DNA of 64,000 nt from contig CAVQHI010000002.1 of NCBI GenBank assembly GCA_963712305.1, forward strand, positions 806,001 through 870,000. The letters are read 5' to 3'. Below the pieces are notes generated by a model, which was not told the origin of the DNA, searched no databases, and worked only from the letters and a program-made list of their open reading frames with translations. The translations under genes were made by a program, and so were the position numbers. Each line of letters opens with the position of its first letter. Within the stretch, counting starts at the first letter, position 1. This document shows positions 1 through 10,009 of this stretch, one piece after another. Source of the stretch: DATFNI01 sp963712305 (lineage in GTDB: Bacteria > Bacteroidota > Rhodothermia > Balneolales > DATFMH01).

Positions 1-1
1 G

Positions 2-511
2 AGTTATAGATCAGGTGGTCAGGAATCAAAACTCACTTTTTCGAAAGCCGGTCATTGGATTACTGAGAGTCACTGGGAAACAGCACTTCAGCCAAATGAC
101 CGTGAAAGGGCAAGCTTCCTGGATGAAAATATTGATCCTATCCGTCAGCAGTCCAGACTTGAACTGATTTCGGGCAGTTACACCTTTGAAGAAGGATTAT
201 CAACAATAATTGTAAACGGGCATACGATCGGTCAACAAATGATCAGGATCGAGGGGGACGGGATAAGCCTTTTGTATGCTGCCGACCTGATACCTACTGC
301 TGCACACATACCGCTGCCTTGGGTTATGGGTTATGATATGCATCCTGTTCAAACACTTGAAGAGAAGAGAACGATCCTTGATGAATGGAGCCAGCCGAAC
401 CATTATTTATTCCTGGAACATGATGCTTTTAACGAACTTGTCACGATTAAAAAAACTAACGAGAAGTTCTTTGTGGATAGTTTTTTGAGTCTTTCCGATT
501 TGAATAATTGA
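2..511 (+). CDS. MBL-fold metallo-hydrolase, C-terminal part (5' end outside window)
   Basis: The reading frame is open from the window edge, so the N-terminus with the usual HxHxDH metal motif is not visible. The visible 169 residues carry the later metal-site elements of the metallo-beta-lactamase fold: GHTIGQQ (His ligand), YAADLIPTAAH (bridging Asp) and FLEHDAF (last His). This order and spacing fit the lactonase/YtnP-like branch, whose members hydrolyse esters, lactones or related compounds in the cytoplasm. The true substrate cannot be told. The GHTxGQQ motif makes the family call solid; the subfamily is a guess. Confidence 0.75.
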   Translation, partial: SYRSGGQESKLTFSKAGHWITESHWETALQPNDRERASFLDENIDPIRQQSRLELISGSYTFEEGLSTIIVNGHTIGQQMIRIEGDGISLLYAADLIPTAAHIPLPWVMGYDMHPVQTLEEKRTILDEWSQPNHYLFLEHDAFNELVTIKKTNEKFFVDSFLSLSDLNN

Positions 512-721
512 ATTATTGTTATAGATCCCAGAGAATTTCTCTCTTTAGAACTAAAAATGCCGTTTATTTACAAATTTGTATTTTGATCCGATGACATTAC
601 GGGATTATCAACCATAATAGACTTTCTATTAGGTATTTGATCGTGTAAATTTGCCAGCGGTTAAACGGTCAAATGCCGAAACGGCTTTCACCTATAAATT
701 TTAAACACTTCAAGACGCATA

Positions 722-3172
722 ATGAAGCGAATTACGGCTTATTTTGCCTTTCTTTTATTTCTGCTGACTATCACTGTGGCCATCACAAGCATTCCACAAC
801 AGGTTCATGCCCAGCAGATGCAACAACTTGAGAATATCGATTTTTCACAGGTTAACGTGGATAATCTGAGTGATCAGCAGATTATAGATATCATTCAGAG
901 AGCCCAAAGTCGTGGAATGAGTGTAAGTGACCTTGAGAACCTGGCATCTGCCAGGGGAATGCCCGCCAGCGAGCTGCAAAAATTCCAACAACGTGTGATG
1001 GATATCCAGTCAAAAGGCGGGTTGCAATCACAAGGTGCCGGCGTCGATACGACCGCTCAGAGCCGCATGCCGATGAATTTTAAAAATCTGATTGATCACC
1101 GTACTGCTCCTTTCCAGAAAAATATGACAGGGACTCCTGGAACATCGTCTAAGAATAAGCCTCAAATATTTGGTGCTGACCTTTTCAACCAGAAAAAACT
1201 GACTTTTGCTCCCTCGATGAATATTCCTACTCCTAAGGATTATCAATTAGGACCCGGGGATCAGCTTGTGATCAATATTTGGGGTGCTGCTCAAATGACA
1301 TACCAGGAGACTGTCTCTCCTGATGGGACGATTTCTATTAGCAACATTGGTCCAATCTATCTAAATGGTTTGAAAATTGATCAGGCCAGTGATCGTATCA
1401 TTAAACGACTTACCGAGATTTACTCAGGTCTGAGTCCCAATAATCCCCGAAAACGTAATACGTATGCCGATATAACACTTGGTAAAATCCGCAGCATAAA
1501 TGTGAATATAATTGGCGAGGTGCAGGCACCGGGGACTTACACTTTGTCGAGTTTGTCGACAGTATTTAATGCGTTGTATATGTGTGGCGGCCCCTCAGCC
1601 AACGGATCTTTTCGATCGATTGAGGTTATTCGGAACAACGAGGTTATCGATAGTGTCGACGTCTACGACTTTCTGCTGTATGGAAAGACATCAAGTAATA
1701 TTCGTCTTCAGGACCAGGACATCATTAAGGTAGATCCATACAGAAGCCATGTTTATATAGGGGGACAGGTGAAAAGGTCCCGTTTATTTGAAATCAATGA
1801 TGATGAAACCCTGGCAAATGCATTTCGGTTTGCCGGTGGATTTACCGACAGTGCTTACACAGGACGAGTTAAAGTGTATCGAAATACACCAACGGAAATG
1901 AAAATCGTTAGCGTTAATCAATCCGATTTTCAAACGTTCAAACTTCAAAATGGGGACAGGGTTTTTGTAGGGACGATACTGGACCGTTTTGAAAATATGG
2001 CTCAAATAAAGGGTGCCGTCTTTCGTCCTGGTGAGTATCAGGTAACAGATACAACAACGGTCTACAATCTGATAAAGGTCGCCGAAGGTTTACGCGGTGA
2101 TGCATATATGTCACGGGCACTTATTTATCGTACAAAACCGGATTACGAAGTCAAGGTGATACCGTTTAGCTTGCAGGATTTGATGGATGATCCTTCAGAT
2201 AATGATATGAAGTTGCAGAAAGACGATATCGTGATCATATCATCGATCTTCGATATGAGGGAAAATTACAACATCAAAATTTATGGTGCAGTACAGGATA
2301 CCGGAAGTTATCCCTATGTTGATAATATGACCTTGAAAGATTTGATTTATCAGGCTAATGGATTTAAAGAGTCTGCAGCACCCTATAGGATTGAAGTATC
2401 CCGTCGAATGACGCGAACACCACAGGATACCGTAATTGATCAAATTGCTCAAATATTCAGTTTTAGCGTCGACCGTCAACTGCATATTGAAAAGGGTGGA
2501 GAAAAGTTTATCATGAAACCCTTTGATGAGGTTTTTGTCCGATCCGAGCCAAACTATAAGAATCAACAACAAGTGTCCGTCACCGGAGAAGTGATTTATC
2601 CTGGTCAGTACACCATTGCAAGTAAAAACGAAAAGATTTCAGATCTAATCAATCGATCTGGCGGCATAACACCTCAGGCATATCCAAGAGGTGCACGGCT
2701 CATCAGAAGAAGCGGGCAAGGTCAAACTGGACCCATTGGAATTAATTTACCAGAAATACTATCCCATCCGGGATCAAAGTATGATTTACAGCTTCTGCCC
2801 GGCGATGAACTTCGTGTTCCCAAAAGGCTTGAAACGGTGAAAGTGACAGGTGCTGTTTTATATCCAATAAATGTTCCTTATAGTAAGAATCTGCATTTCC
2901 GGGATTATATTGACAGGGCCGGAGGTTTTGCCGACAGCGCCGCGTCTAAGAAAGCATATATAATGTATCCCAACGGAGAAATTCATAAGATTTCCAAAGT
3001 ACTTTTCTTCAAACACTACCCGAACGTTGAGCCGGGTTCACAGATAATTGTTCCAACAAAACCTCAACATACCGGACTGACTCCCCAGGAACGTATGGGT
3101 ATCATTTCCGCAATCGTATCAATGACCGCGACACTTGCAACAACTGTTGCTATCCTTGCCCGTTACTTATAA
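722..3172 (+). CDS. SLBB-domain polysaccharide export protein (Wza-like OPX)
   Basis: An 816-residue secreted protein of the outer-membrane polysaccharide export family, expected to form or gate the exit channel for capsule or exopolysaccharide. Residues 1-30 are a signal peptide ending in VHAQQ. A Gln-rich linker follows, then the Poly_export domain from about residue 175 (YQLGPGDQLVINIWG), then several SLBB repeats recognisable as INVNIIGEVQAPGTYTL, QIKGAVFRPGEYQV, IKIYGAVQDTGSYPY and VSVTGEVIYPGQYTI. A hydrophobic C-terminal helix (about 793-814) could be the membrane-crossing ring helix of Wza-type proteins. It is much longer than Wza (about 380 residues), as is common in Bacteroidota. 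No Wzc or glycosyltransferase is adjacent; its immediate neighbour is the DUF4175 protein 36 bases downstream. Confidence 0.85.
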   Translation: MKRITAYFAFLLFLLTITVAITSIPQQVHAQQMQQLENIDFSQVNVDNLSDQQIIDIIQRAQSRGMSVSDLENLASARGMPASELQKFQQRVMDIQSKGGLQSQGAGVDTTAQSRMPMNFKNLIDHRTAPFQKNMTGTPGTSSKNKPQIFGADLFNQKKLTFAPSMNIPTPKDYQLGPGDQLVINIWGAAQMTYQETVSPDGTISISNIGPIYLNGLKIDQASDRIIKRLTEIYSGLSPNNPRKRNTYADITLGKIRSINVNIIGEVQAPGTYTLSSLSTVFNALYMCGGPSANGSFRSIEVIRNNEVIDSVDVYDFLLYGKTSSNIRLQDQDIIKVDPYRSHVYIGGQVKRSRLFEINDDETLANAFRFAGGFTDSAYTGRVKVYRNTPTEMKIVSVNQSDFQTFKLQNGDRVFVGTILDRFENMAQIKGAVFRPGEYQVTDTTTVYNLIKVAEGLRGDAYMSRALIYRTKPDYEVKVIPFSLQDLMDDPSDNDMKLQKDDIVIISSIFDMRENYNIKIYGAVQDTGSYPYVDNMTLKDLIYQANGFKESAAPYRIEVSRRMTRTPQDTVIDQIAQIFSFSVDRQLHIEKGGEKFIMKPFDEVFVRSEPNYKNQQQVSVTGEVIYPGQYTIASKNEKISDLINRSGGITPQAYPRGARLIRRSGQGQTGPIGINLPEILSHPGSKYDLQLLPGDELRVPKRLETVKVTGAVLYPINVPYSKNLHFRDYIDRAGGFADSAASKKAYIMYPNGEIHKISKVLFFKHYPNVEPGSQIIVPTKPQHTGLTPQERMGIISAIVSMTATLATTVAILARYL

Positions 3173-3208
3173 TATGTTGAAAAACAAATATTCTGAGATG
3201 TTATCGGG

Positions 3209-6200
3209 GTGAATAAAACAAACACGGACACCAAACTTCGCCGGATAGAAGCATTACTTCGCCAAATGTACCGGCGTTACCTGCTATACCGAAAATTATG
3301 GGTATTGTTTGCGGGTGTAGGTGTGTTTTTCGCTTTTGCAGTTCTGCTCATTGTTGCCGAATCCTACCTTTATCTTCCTGTATTGGTTAAGTCAATATCC
3401 TTAATCTGTGCAATGCTTGTTGGGTTATGCATTGGCGTATGGGTATTAAAAATATCTCACCCCGAAGGTTGGGAGGATTTTTACCGTCAGGTCTCGAAAG
3501 CCATACATGTAGAACCGCTACGCAATGTATTGGATTTATACAATGAGAAGCGTCATAACACTTCTTATAGTGATCTGGCTTTAAAGCAAAACCTGGAAGG
3601 TCTCACTGAAAAGAATCTAAAAGATTCTATTAAAAAAGTTCTTAGGCGTAGTACTTACGCCAGACGACAACGTCAGTCAGGATCAATATTTCTGGTTGTA
3701 CTTTGCCTTTTGGGTGTTTTGGGCATAAAAAATCCCAGCGCTATCTATCGGGTATCATATTTTTGGGAACATTTTGAACGTCCAATTCCATATCAATTTA
3801 TTGTTAAACCCGGATCAAAAATTCTTGAGCAGGGTAAAACTTTTCAGGCTATTCTTGATGTAAAAGGTGATCCACAACCTGGAGACGTAAAGTTGGCATT
3901 GAAAACCAATCTTGAAAAAAACTTCAGGATTCAGAAGATGGGTCGCTTAGATGATTCGACCTTTGTTTCCGATCAAATACAGCCTACAGAAGCATTTGAA
4001 TATTATGTTTTAATGGATGGCTATAAAACAAAGACTTTTCCAGTTAAAATTCTTTTGAGACCTCGTTTTGAGCATCTGCAGGCCTATGTAGTTCCACCGG
4101 TATACACGAAACTTACTGCTTCGGGATATACATATCCATTCACCGAATTCCAGGCCTATCCGGGTTCGAGAATTCGTTTGACCGGTACACTGAATAAGCC
4201 CGTGGCTAAGATGGACCTGATACGGTTCATAGAAGGTGATACTCTTCGCAATGGTCTAGTCGGGGGAGTTCCTTCGGATAGCATGAATATAGATTTCTCT
4301 TTTTACACAACCGACAGCCTGGCTTTTTCTTTCGTTGATACGGCAAATATCGAAAACCATAATCCATATGCTGTACGAATAAAACAGCTGTCGGATGAAA
4401 ATCCTTATGTGGCAATTATTGAGCCGGATAATGTCGTATCAATGACCAATCCCGATACGATGTCGGTTCGCTATGAACTGAGTGATGATTTTGGTTTCCA
4501 TTCTGTAAAACTGCTGTACCGGGTAAAAAAAGCATATGTAGGTGATCAAAAGCTAAAATCCATAACCTTACCAGTTCCCGCCGGCACAAAGGATGTGGAC
4601 CAGATTAACTGGGATCTGTCAAAATTGGATCTTAATCCGCTTGATGAGGTTACGTATTGGATTGAAGTCAGGGATAATGATCAGCCATCGGGATATAAAA
4701 AAGTTCAGACCTCAGAACATATTGTGAAAATGAGCTCGATGGCCGAAACTATCGATGGAACTGATCAACAGGAAAGTTCACTCTCTGAGAAACTCGATGA
4801 TGTAAATGAGAATGCAAAACAAATCCAGGAGCAGTTTCAGGAGTTGCAGGATAAATTGCGGAGTGGAAGCCAAAATTCGTACAACGAGCAGCAATCCGTA
4901 GAACAGCTGAAAAAGTCACACGAAGAGGTCAATAAAAAGATTGATGAACTCAATAATCAGTTTAAACAGCTAAAGCAAAAGCTGCAAAAAGACAAGGCAC
5001 TGTCCAAAGAAACACTGAATAAATACCAGGAACTGCAAAAACTGATTGATGATATTAAAGATCCTGAGCTGATGAAGGCTTTGGAGAAACTGCAAAAGAG
5101 TCTGCAGGATATGAATATGAACTCTTTGCAGCAGGCGATGAAAAAATATCAGTTCAATGAAAAAATGTATAAAGAGAGGCTTGAACGTACGCTTGATTTG
5201 TTCAAGTCATTAAAACTTGATATTGGTCTGGATAAAACAGCAAAATTACTTGAAAATCTTAGTCAGCGTGAGCAAGATCTGATAAAAAATCAGGCTGATG
5301 GAAAACAGAAGGCAAAGGAACAGGATCAAATTCAAAAAGATCTGAAAAAAGCTAAGGAGAAGCTGAACGAACTCGAACAGCAAAGTCCGAATCGTGCAAA
5401 AGAAGAGATGAGAAAACTGAATCAGGAATTATCTCCTCAAATGCAGAAGACGGATGAGACACTGCAAAAAAATATTCAGGAATTAAATAAGGCTAATCCT
5501 GATACTTCACTATCTTCGCGGCAGCAGCAGTCTATTCATAAACAGTTGGAGCAGTCTGCAAAGCAGGTTCGATCAGCCAAAGCGAAATTAAACAAGAAGC
5601 AGGCCAGACTGAATATTGCCGGTTTAAAAAGCGTATTGCAGGACTTGATATTGTTATCGGATGCCCAGGAAGATGTTACCAGGGCTGTAAGTGATTTATC
5701 TGAACGGAGTCCGGCATTTGTGGAACAGGCTCGACAACAGCATACCATCGAACAAAGCTTTCAATTGGTATCTGATAGTTTGACGGAGTTGTCGAAGGAA
5801 ATTCCAACGTTATCGAGTCAAATAACAATGAGGAAAAATACCATTCAGCAGAATATGGATCAGGCGCTTGGTTATCTGTCAAATCGTAAGCAGGACGTTT
5901 CATCTGCACAGGTCCATACGGTTCTGGGGGGAATTAACGATTTGGCATCGATGGTCGCTACATTATTGGATCAGCTTGAGCAGCAACAGCAGAACAGTAT
6001 GGCAGGCTCCGGCATGAGCATGGATCAGATGATGCAGCAGCTCCAGAATATGTCGGGACAACAGATGAATCTAAATGATCGGATCCAACAGCTAATTAAT
6101 GATATTCAGGGGAATCGACTGACAAATGATCAATTGAACCGCCTGAACCAGATGGCCAAGGTGCAGAATCAGATCAGAAAACAATTAAGGCAAATTCAGG

Positions 6201-6595
6201 AGAGCGGAGGTCTCGAACCGGGAGATAAACTGATGAGTGAGTTGCAGCGCATGAACGAACAAATGGAAAAAGCCATTAATGATATGCGAGGTGGGTCGAC
6301 TGACCGGGAGCTTATTAAGCGACAACAAAATATCCTATCGAGGATGTTGTCGGCTGAGAAAGCTTTGGAAGAGCGTGGTACAGAAAAAAAACGTAAATCT
6401 GAAACTGCGGAAGAAAAACAATTTAGTTCACCACCAAATGTAACACTCGAACAACTTAAAAAATATTTACGAGATCGAATGAATAAGGAAGATCAAACGA
6501 AGTTTAATGCTGATTATCAAAGACTCATTGAAAGATATTTCGAATTATTGCAGAAACAACTACAGAGTGACTCTACTGACGCACCAAATTTATAA
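3209..6595 (+). CDS. DUF4175-like membrane protein with very long coiled coil
   Basis: A 1128-residue protein with no known enzymatic role. Two transmembrane helices near the N-terminus (about 30-50 and 60-80) and a third near 155-172 precede an extracytoplasmic region with beta-rich repeats (about 190-500). From about residue 510 to the end the sequence is heptad-rich and dominated by Gln, Lys, Glu and Leu, with a Met/Gln-rich patch (SMDQMMQQLQNMSG) near 940. This architecture matches the DUF4175 family of Bacteroidota and Chlorobi, whose role is unknown. The start is GTG; no in-frame ATG lies close upstream. It follows the SLBB gene by 36 bases, so a joint transcript and a role in envelope or export machinery are plausible but inferred. 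Confidence 0.75.
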   Translation: MNKTNTDTKLRRIEALLRQMYRRYLLYRKLWVLFAGVGVFFAFAVLLIVAESYLYLPVLVKSISLICAMLVGLCIGVWVLKISHPEGWEDFYRQVSKAIHVEPLRNVLDLYNEKRHNTSYSDLALKQNLEGLTEKNLKDSIKKVLRRSTYARRQRQSGSIFLVVLCLLGVLGIKNPSAIYRVSYFWEHFERPIPYQFIVKPGSKILEQGKTFQAILDVKGDPQPGDVKLALKTNLEKNFRIQKMGRLDDSTFVSDQIQPTEAFEYYVLMDGYKTKTFPVKILLRPRFEHLQAYVVPPVYTKLTASGYTYPFTEFQAYPGSRIRLTGTLNKPVAKMDLIRFIEGDTLRNGLVGGVPSDSMNIDFSFYTTDSLAFSFVDTANIENHNPYAVRIKQLSDENPYVAIIEPDNVVSMTNPDTMSVRYELSDDFGFHSVKLLYRVKKAYVGDQKLKSITLPVPAGTKDVDQINWDLSKLDLNPLDEVTYWIEVRDNDQPSGYKKVQTSEHIVKMSSMAETIDGTDQQESSLSEKLDDVNENAKQIQEQFQELQDKLRSGSQNSYNEQQSVEQLKKSHEEVNKKIDELNNQFKQLKQKLQKDKALSKETLNKYQELQKLIDDIKDPELMKALEKLQKSLQDMNMNSLQQAMKKYQFNEKMYKERLERTLDLFKSLKLDIGLDKTAKLLENLSQREQDLIKNQADGKQKAKEQDQIQKDLKKAKEKLNELEQQSPNRAKEEMRKLNQELSPQMQKTDETLQKNIQELNKANPDTSLSSRQQQSIHKQLEQSAKQVRSAKAKLNKKQARLNIAGLKSVLQDLILLSDAQEDVTRAVSDLSERSPAFVEQARQQHTIEQSFQLVSDSLTELSKEIPTLSSQITMRKNTIQQNMDQALGYLSNRKQDVSSAQVHTVLGGINDLASMVATLLDQLEQQQQNSMAGSGMSMDQMMQQLQNMSGQQMNLNDRIQQLINDIQGNRLTNDQLNRLNQMAKVQNQIRKQLRQIQESGGLEPGDKLMSELQRMNEQMEKAINDMRGGSTDRELIKRQQNILSRMLSAEKALEERGTEKKRKSETAEEKQFSSPPNVTLEQLKKYLRDRMNKEDQTKFNADYQRLIERYFELLQKQLQSDSTDAPNL

Positions 6596-6777
6596 GTATT
6601 TGTTAACGAAGAGTTTTTAAAATTTGTCGGATCTTTGTTAATTATAGATTCTTCAAATATGCTTGTTTTGCAAGTCTGTTATTTTGACCTTCATAACAAA
6701 CTTGTTTTACAATATTTAATTAACATTAAATCTACATTTGATCCTAAATAAAGAGACCATGATTGGTTTCATAATGT

Positions 6778-8070
6778 GTGATTAAAAGACTTGCTGCCAT
6801 GCGCCGAAATTATTATCCCCTCGTCATCATTTTATTGATGTTCGTGACACTGATTGATGCCCCTAAAACTTTTGCCCAAAAAGCGGATACTCCCTGGTAT
6901 GTAAGTTTCGATAGCGGAGTTTCCATCGTCAACTTCAATGAAACAGGAAAAAATACCGCTACCTTCAGGTTTTTTGGTGGATATGATCTAACCCCGGGGT
7001 TTGGATTCCGAACTGGATTATATACGGGACGTTTCAAGAGCGGTACCAAGAAAAACTATTATAATCGTTCGTATAGAACTAGTTATACGGGGTTTACCTT
7101 AGAACCCAGATTTAATTTTTTATCCATGCTTAAGGCTGCTCCACTGGATAAGCACATGGATATTTATGGATTTGGCGGACCTGGCTTGTTTTGGTATCAC
7201 GTAAGGGATACTATGGACGTCTTAAATTCGACTACTGAACCTTATCGAGGGATTAGCAACAAGAGTATTGCAATTGTTTACTCATTGGGAACGGGTATAG
7301 AGTTCAATCTAAGTCCAAGATTTTCCGTCCACGCCGAGTACAGCTATCACATGAGTAATTCAGAATTGATTGACGGATATCCAACAATTGGCGATAAGTC
7401 AAATTCTGTGTACAAGCCGCATGAATATCGTAATGACTCCTGGAATTACATTACCTTCGGATTTTCAATTCGATTAGGCAAAACGGGAACCACAGGAACG
7501 TCATATGATAACACGGCTTCTGTTGATGAATATGGTTATGGAGCCCAACTGCGTCAAATGAATCAATTGATTGATCAGAATCTCGCTACAGTCAGGAAAT
7601 CCAATGAAGAACTGATGCAAGCCTCACAAGTTCTTAACGAATTTCAGAAACTCGCTACCGAGATGAGATTACAGCGACAGCAGCAGAAAATATCACAGTT
7701 ACAGACGCAGCTTGACTCGCTCGGTACCATGAAGGCCCAGCTGGATTCTCTCAAGATGATGCAGGCACGCATAGAGCTTATTCGGAATAGTATGGAGAAC
7801 CAAAAAGAGAATGAGAGATCTACTTCATCAAGACAAAATTCGACCTACTATGTAATTGCAGGAGAATTTCTAAGCCAGACAAAAGCTGAAAATATGTTAA
7901 GTCAGCTGCAAGGTGGTGATTACCCGAATGCAGCCATCATTAGGGATGTGCACAATGTCTGGTATTTAGTGACTTATGCAGGATCGCAAAGTAGTTCCCA
8001 GGCCCAAAGCTTATTGAAGAGGGTAAAGTCATATGATAATCCATTAGCCTGGATCTATACAAAAAAATAA
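6778..8070 (+). CDS. Outer-membrane beta-barrel protein with C-terminal SPOR domain
   Basis: A signal peptide ends in TFAQKA (about residue 34). Residues 40-235 alternate aromatic and small residues as in an eight-stranded OmpW/OprF-like barrel (strands such as YITFGFSIRLGKTG). A coiled coil with repeated Q-Q-x-L/Q-L-D-S-L units (about 255-350) leads to a SPOR-like domain at 358-430 (YYVIAGEFLSQTKAENML), which in the family binds denuded peptidoglycan glycan strands. The protein may therefore tie the outer membrane to the cell wall. The listed start is GTG; an ATG seven codons later (6799) would keep the signal peptide and is equally credible. It is preceded by a 182-base AT-rich gap and ends 48 bases from the convergent HAD gene. 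Confidence 0.75.
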   Translation: MIKRLAAMRRNYYPLVIILLMFVTLIDAPKTFAQKADTPWYVSFDSGVSIVNFNETGKNTATFRFFGGYDLTPGFGFRTGLYTGRFKSGTKKNYYNRSYRTSYTGFTLEPRFNFLSMLKAAPLDKHMDIYGFGGPGLFWYHVRDTMDVLNSTTEPYRGISNKSIAIVYSLGTGIEFNLSPRFSVHAEYSYHMSNSELIDGYPTIGDKSNSVYKPHEYRNDSWNYITFGFSIRLGKTGTTGTSYDNTASVDEYGYGAQLRQMNQLIDQNLATVRKSNEELMQASQVLNEFQKLATEMRLQRQQQKISQLQTQLDSLGTMKAQLDSLKMMQARIELIRNSMENQKENERSTSSRQNSTYYVIAGEFLSQTKAENMLSQLQGGDYPNAAIIRDVHNVWYLVTYAGSQSSSQAQSLLKRVKSYDNPLAWIYTKK

Positions 8071-8118
8071 TGACCCCAAGTTCGAAATGGATAATACCAG
8101 GAAGAGCTAAAGCAGCTG

Positions 8119-8868
8119 TTATTTGGTTTTTCGATTCTCTGATATGAGCGTTTCATAAGCGCTGACGACGGCCGCTGTTGCGCGATAATCAAGTACCTTT
8201 GCTACTTTTTGTGTTTCTTCGCGAGCATTTTGTGGTGCAAATGGCCTTCCAACCATGCTTAAGGCTGGGATATCATTCGTGCCATCTCCAATGTATGCCA
8301 TCTGTTCTGTATTTATAGATGTCATCTCCGATAAAAAAGTGATGCCGGCTCCCTTGTTGCATGCCTTGGTTATAACATTACATGACACCTCTGTATAGTG
8401 TACTTCAAATTCGGTATAACGTTCCATCACAAAATTCCTGATGCGTTGATAAATCTCTTTAATTTCTGAATAGTGGGCACTGACGACACCAACGTCTGTA
8501 TGTTTGGCAAATTCAATAAAACTATTCGGATAATCAGGAAGAATATTATTGGCGACATAGTTTCTGATCAGGTTAATATGCTTCATCATATCATCAGTCA
8601 GAAACGGAGACCAGTGCAGCTCATTAACACGAGGTTTGTACATCCCGCCGCCACTCTCAAAGATGACAGGATATTCGATATCGAGCCATTGAGCAACAGC
8701 CTCGACATATGGCTGAGGTCGACCAGTACAGATAGTCATTGCCGGTACTGTTGGATCGGTTCGGCTTAGCTGATTGTACTCGCGCAGTCTGGTAACTAAT
8801 TTCCAATCCGGCGTTTCAAAGGGGTAGGTGAGACATCCGTCAAGATCGCTAACAAAAAGCTTTATCAT
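8119..8868 (-). CDS. HAD-superfamily (type IIB-like) phosphatase
   Basis: A 249-residue cytoplasmic phosphohydrolase. Motif I is DLDGCLTYP (residues 8-16), motif II is TICTGRPQPY (about 45-54), motif III is the Lys in ACNKGAGI, and motif IV is YIGDGTNDIPAL (about 200-211). The cap sits between motifs II and III, as in the C2-capped Cof/sucrose-phosphate-phosphatase branch. The substrate is unknown; a sugar phosphate or phosphoglycolate is typical. It is followed on the same strand by a BatB-like gene and glycerate kinase further upstream, so the three may be co-transcribed. The glycerate kinase neighbour hints at phosphoglycolate/glycerate salvage, but that is inference. Confidence 0.8.
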   Translation of the reverse strand: MIKLFVSDLDGCLTYPFETPDWKLVTRLREYNQLSRTDPTVPAMTICTGRPQPYVEAVAQWLDIEYPVIFESGGGMYKPRVNELHWSPFLTDDMMKHINLIRNYVANNILPDYPNSFIEFAKHTDVGVVSAHYSEIKEIYQRIRNFVMERYTEFEVHYTEVSCNVITKACNKGAGITFLSEMTSINTEQMAYIGDGTNDIPALSMVGRPFAPQNAREETQKVAKVLDYRATAAVVSAYETLISENRKTK

Positions 8869-8950
8869 TTTAACTTCCGCAGTGCAAAGTATGGGTTAAT
8901 TTTGGATTGAAAGCGGAAGTTACGTAAAGCTGATGGTAATGAGAAAGCCG

Positions 8951-10009
8951 TTATGTCTCAGGATGAGTCTCTTCTTTAAATTCCTTTTCACTTCTTGTCC
9001 TCGGCAGGAAGAAGGAGACAAGCACAAAAGCCAGGCCAAAAATAGCCAGTATTTGGTACTGATTTTTGTAATCGGCGTATTCCTGTTGGCCAAAAGTGCC
9101 TTTTTGGAGTTCATTGATTCGACTGATAAACGCGCTGATGTCATCGCTGTTTTGCTGAATTTGATAATAGCTGCCATGTCCTTTTTCAGCGATTTTTTGC
9201 AGCGTTTCGGGCTCAAGATGAGTGGTCACAACACGTCCGTTCTGATCTCTTTTGTACCCAATAAGTGCTCCGGAATTATCACGAATGGGAATAGCTCCGC
9301 CCTGTTCAGTTCCGACACCCAAGGTGAAAATATCGACGTTCATCTTAACAAGGACATTCAGATTCGCATCGTAATTATAACTTTGGTTTTCACCATCTGA
9401 AACGATCAGCAGAACTTTGGCTGGTTGCGTGTCGCCATTATCCGAATTTTGTTTATCCTGTTCGAAAGCTTTTAATGCTGTTTCCATGGCAGCATTAAAA
9501 TTCGTTGTCGTTGATGGCATCTGATCAGTATTCGCAATATTGAGGTACATGCGAATGGATGAATAGTCGAGTGTAAGCGGGCTTTCCAGATACGCATCAC
9601 CTGTGAACTCAATGAGACCAACACGATCACCAGACAGCCGGTCCATCAAATGTGTAAGCTCATATTTAGCCTTTTCCAGTCTGCTTGGGCTTACATCTTC
9701 GGCATTCATACTTGATGACAGATCGAGTGCAACCATAAGATCTACACCCCGTCGCTTGACCTCACGGACAGATGTACCAATCTTAGGTCCAGCCAATGCA
9801 ACGGTTAAAAAGAGAAGACCGGCAAACAGGAATACATTTTTTAAACGGTTTCCAAGCGACCAGTACCGCTTGTATAAATCTTTGAAAAGCGAGTCTGAGA
9901 AATAAGCACTGCGTAGTTTTTTCTTCCGGTAATACGCGAAATAAGCGATAGCACCCAAAGCCGGGAGTAGTAGCAGGTACCAGAGATAATTAATGTTTTG
10001 CCAGATCAT
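8951..10009 (-). CDS. BatB/BatA-like membrane protein with von Willebrand A domain
   Basis: A 352-residue inner-membrane protein with two N-terminal helices (about 8-25 and 58-75), a von Willebrand factor A domain (about 88-290) and a C-terminal helix (about 320-340). The MIDAS metal site is intact: DLSSS at residues 96-100, with a later Thr in STTTNFNAA and Asp in VSDGEN. This matches the Bat (aerotolerance) proteins, which normally sit beside moxR, a DUF58 gene and further bat genes. Here those partners are absent from the immediate surroundings; a moxR lies 16 kb away. The start overlaps the stop of the upstream glycerate kinase by four bases (ATGA), so translation is probably coupled. Confidence 0.8.
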   Translation of the reverse strand: MIWQNINYLWYLLLLPALGAIAYFAYYRKKKLRSAYFSDSLFKDLYKRYWSLGNRLKNVFLFAGLLFLTVALAGPKIGTSVREVKRRGVDLMVALDLSSSMNAEDVSPSRLEKAKYELTHLMDRLSGDRVGLIEFTGDAYLESPLTLDYSSIRMYLNIANTDQMPSTTTNFNAAMETALKAFEQDKQNSDNGDTQPAKVLLIVSDGENQSYNYDANLNVLVKMNVDIFTLGVGTEQGGAIPIRDNSGALIGYKRDQNGRVVTTHLEPETLQKIAEKGHGSYYQIQQNSDDISAFISRINELQKGTFGQQEYADYKNQYQILAIFGLAFVLVSFFLPRTRSEKEFKEETHPET

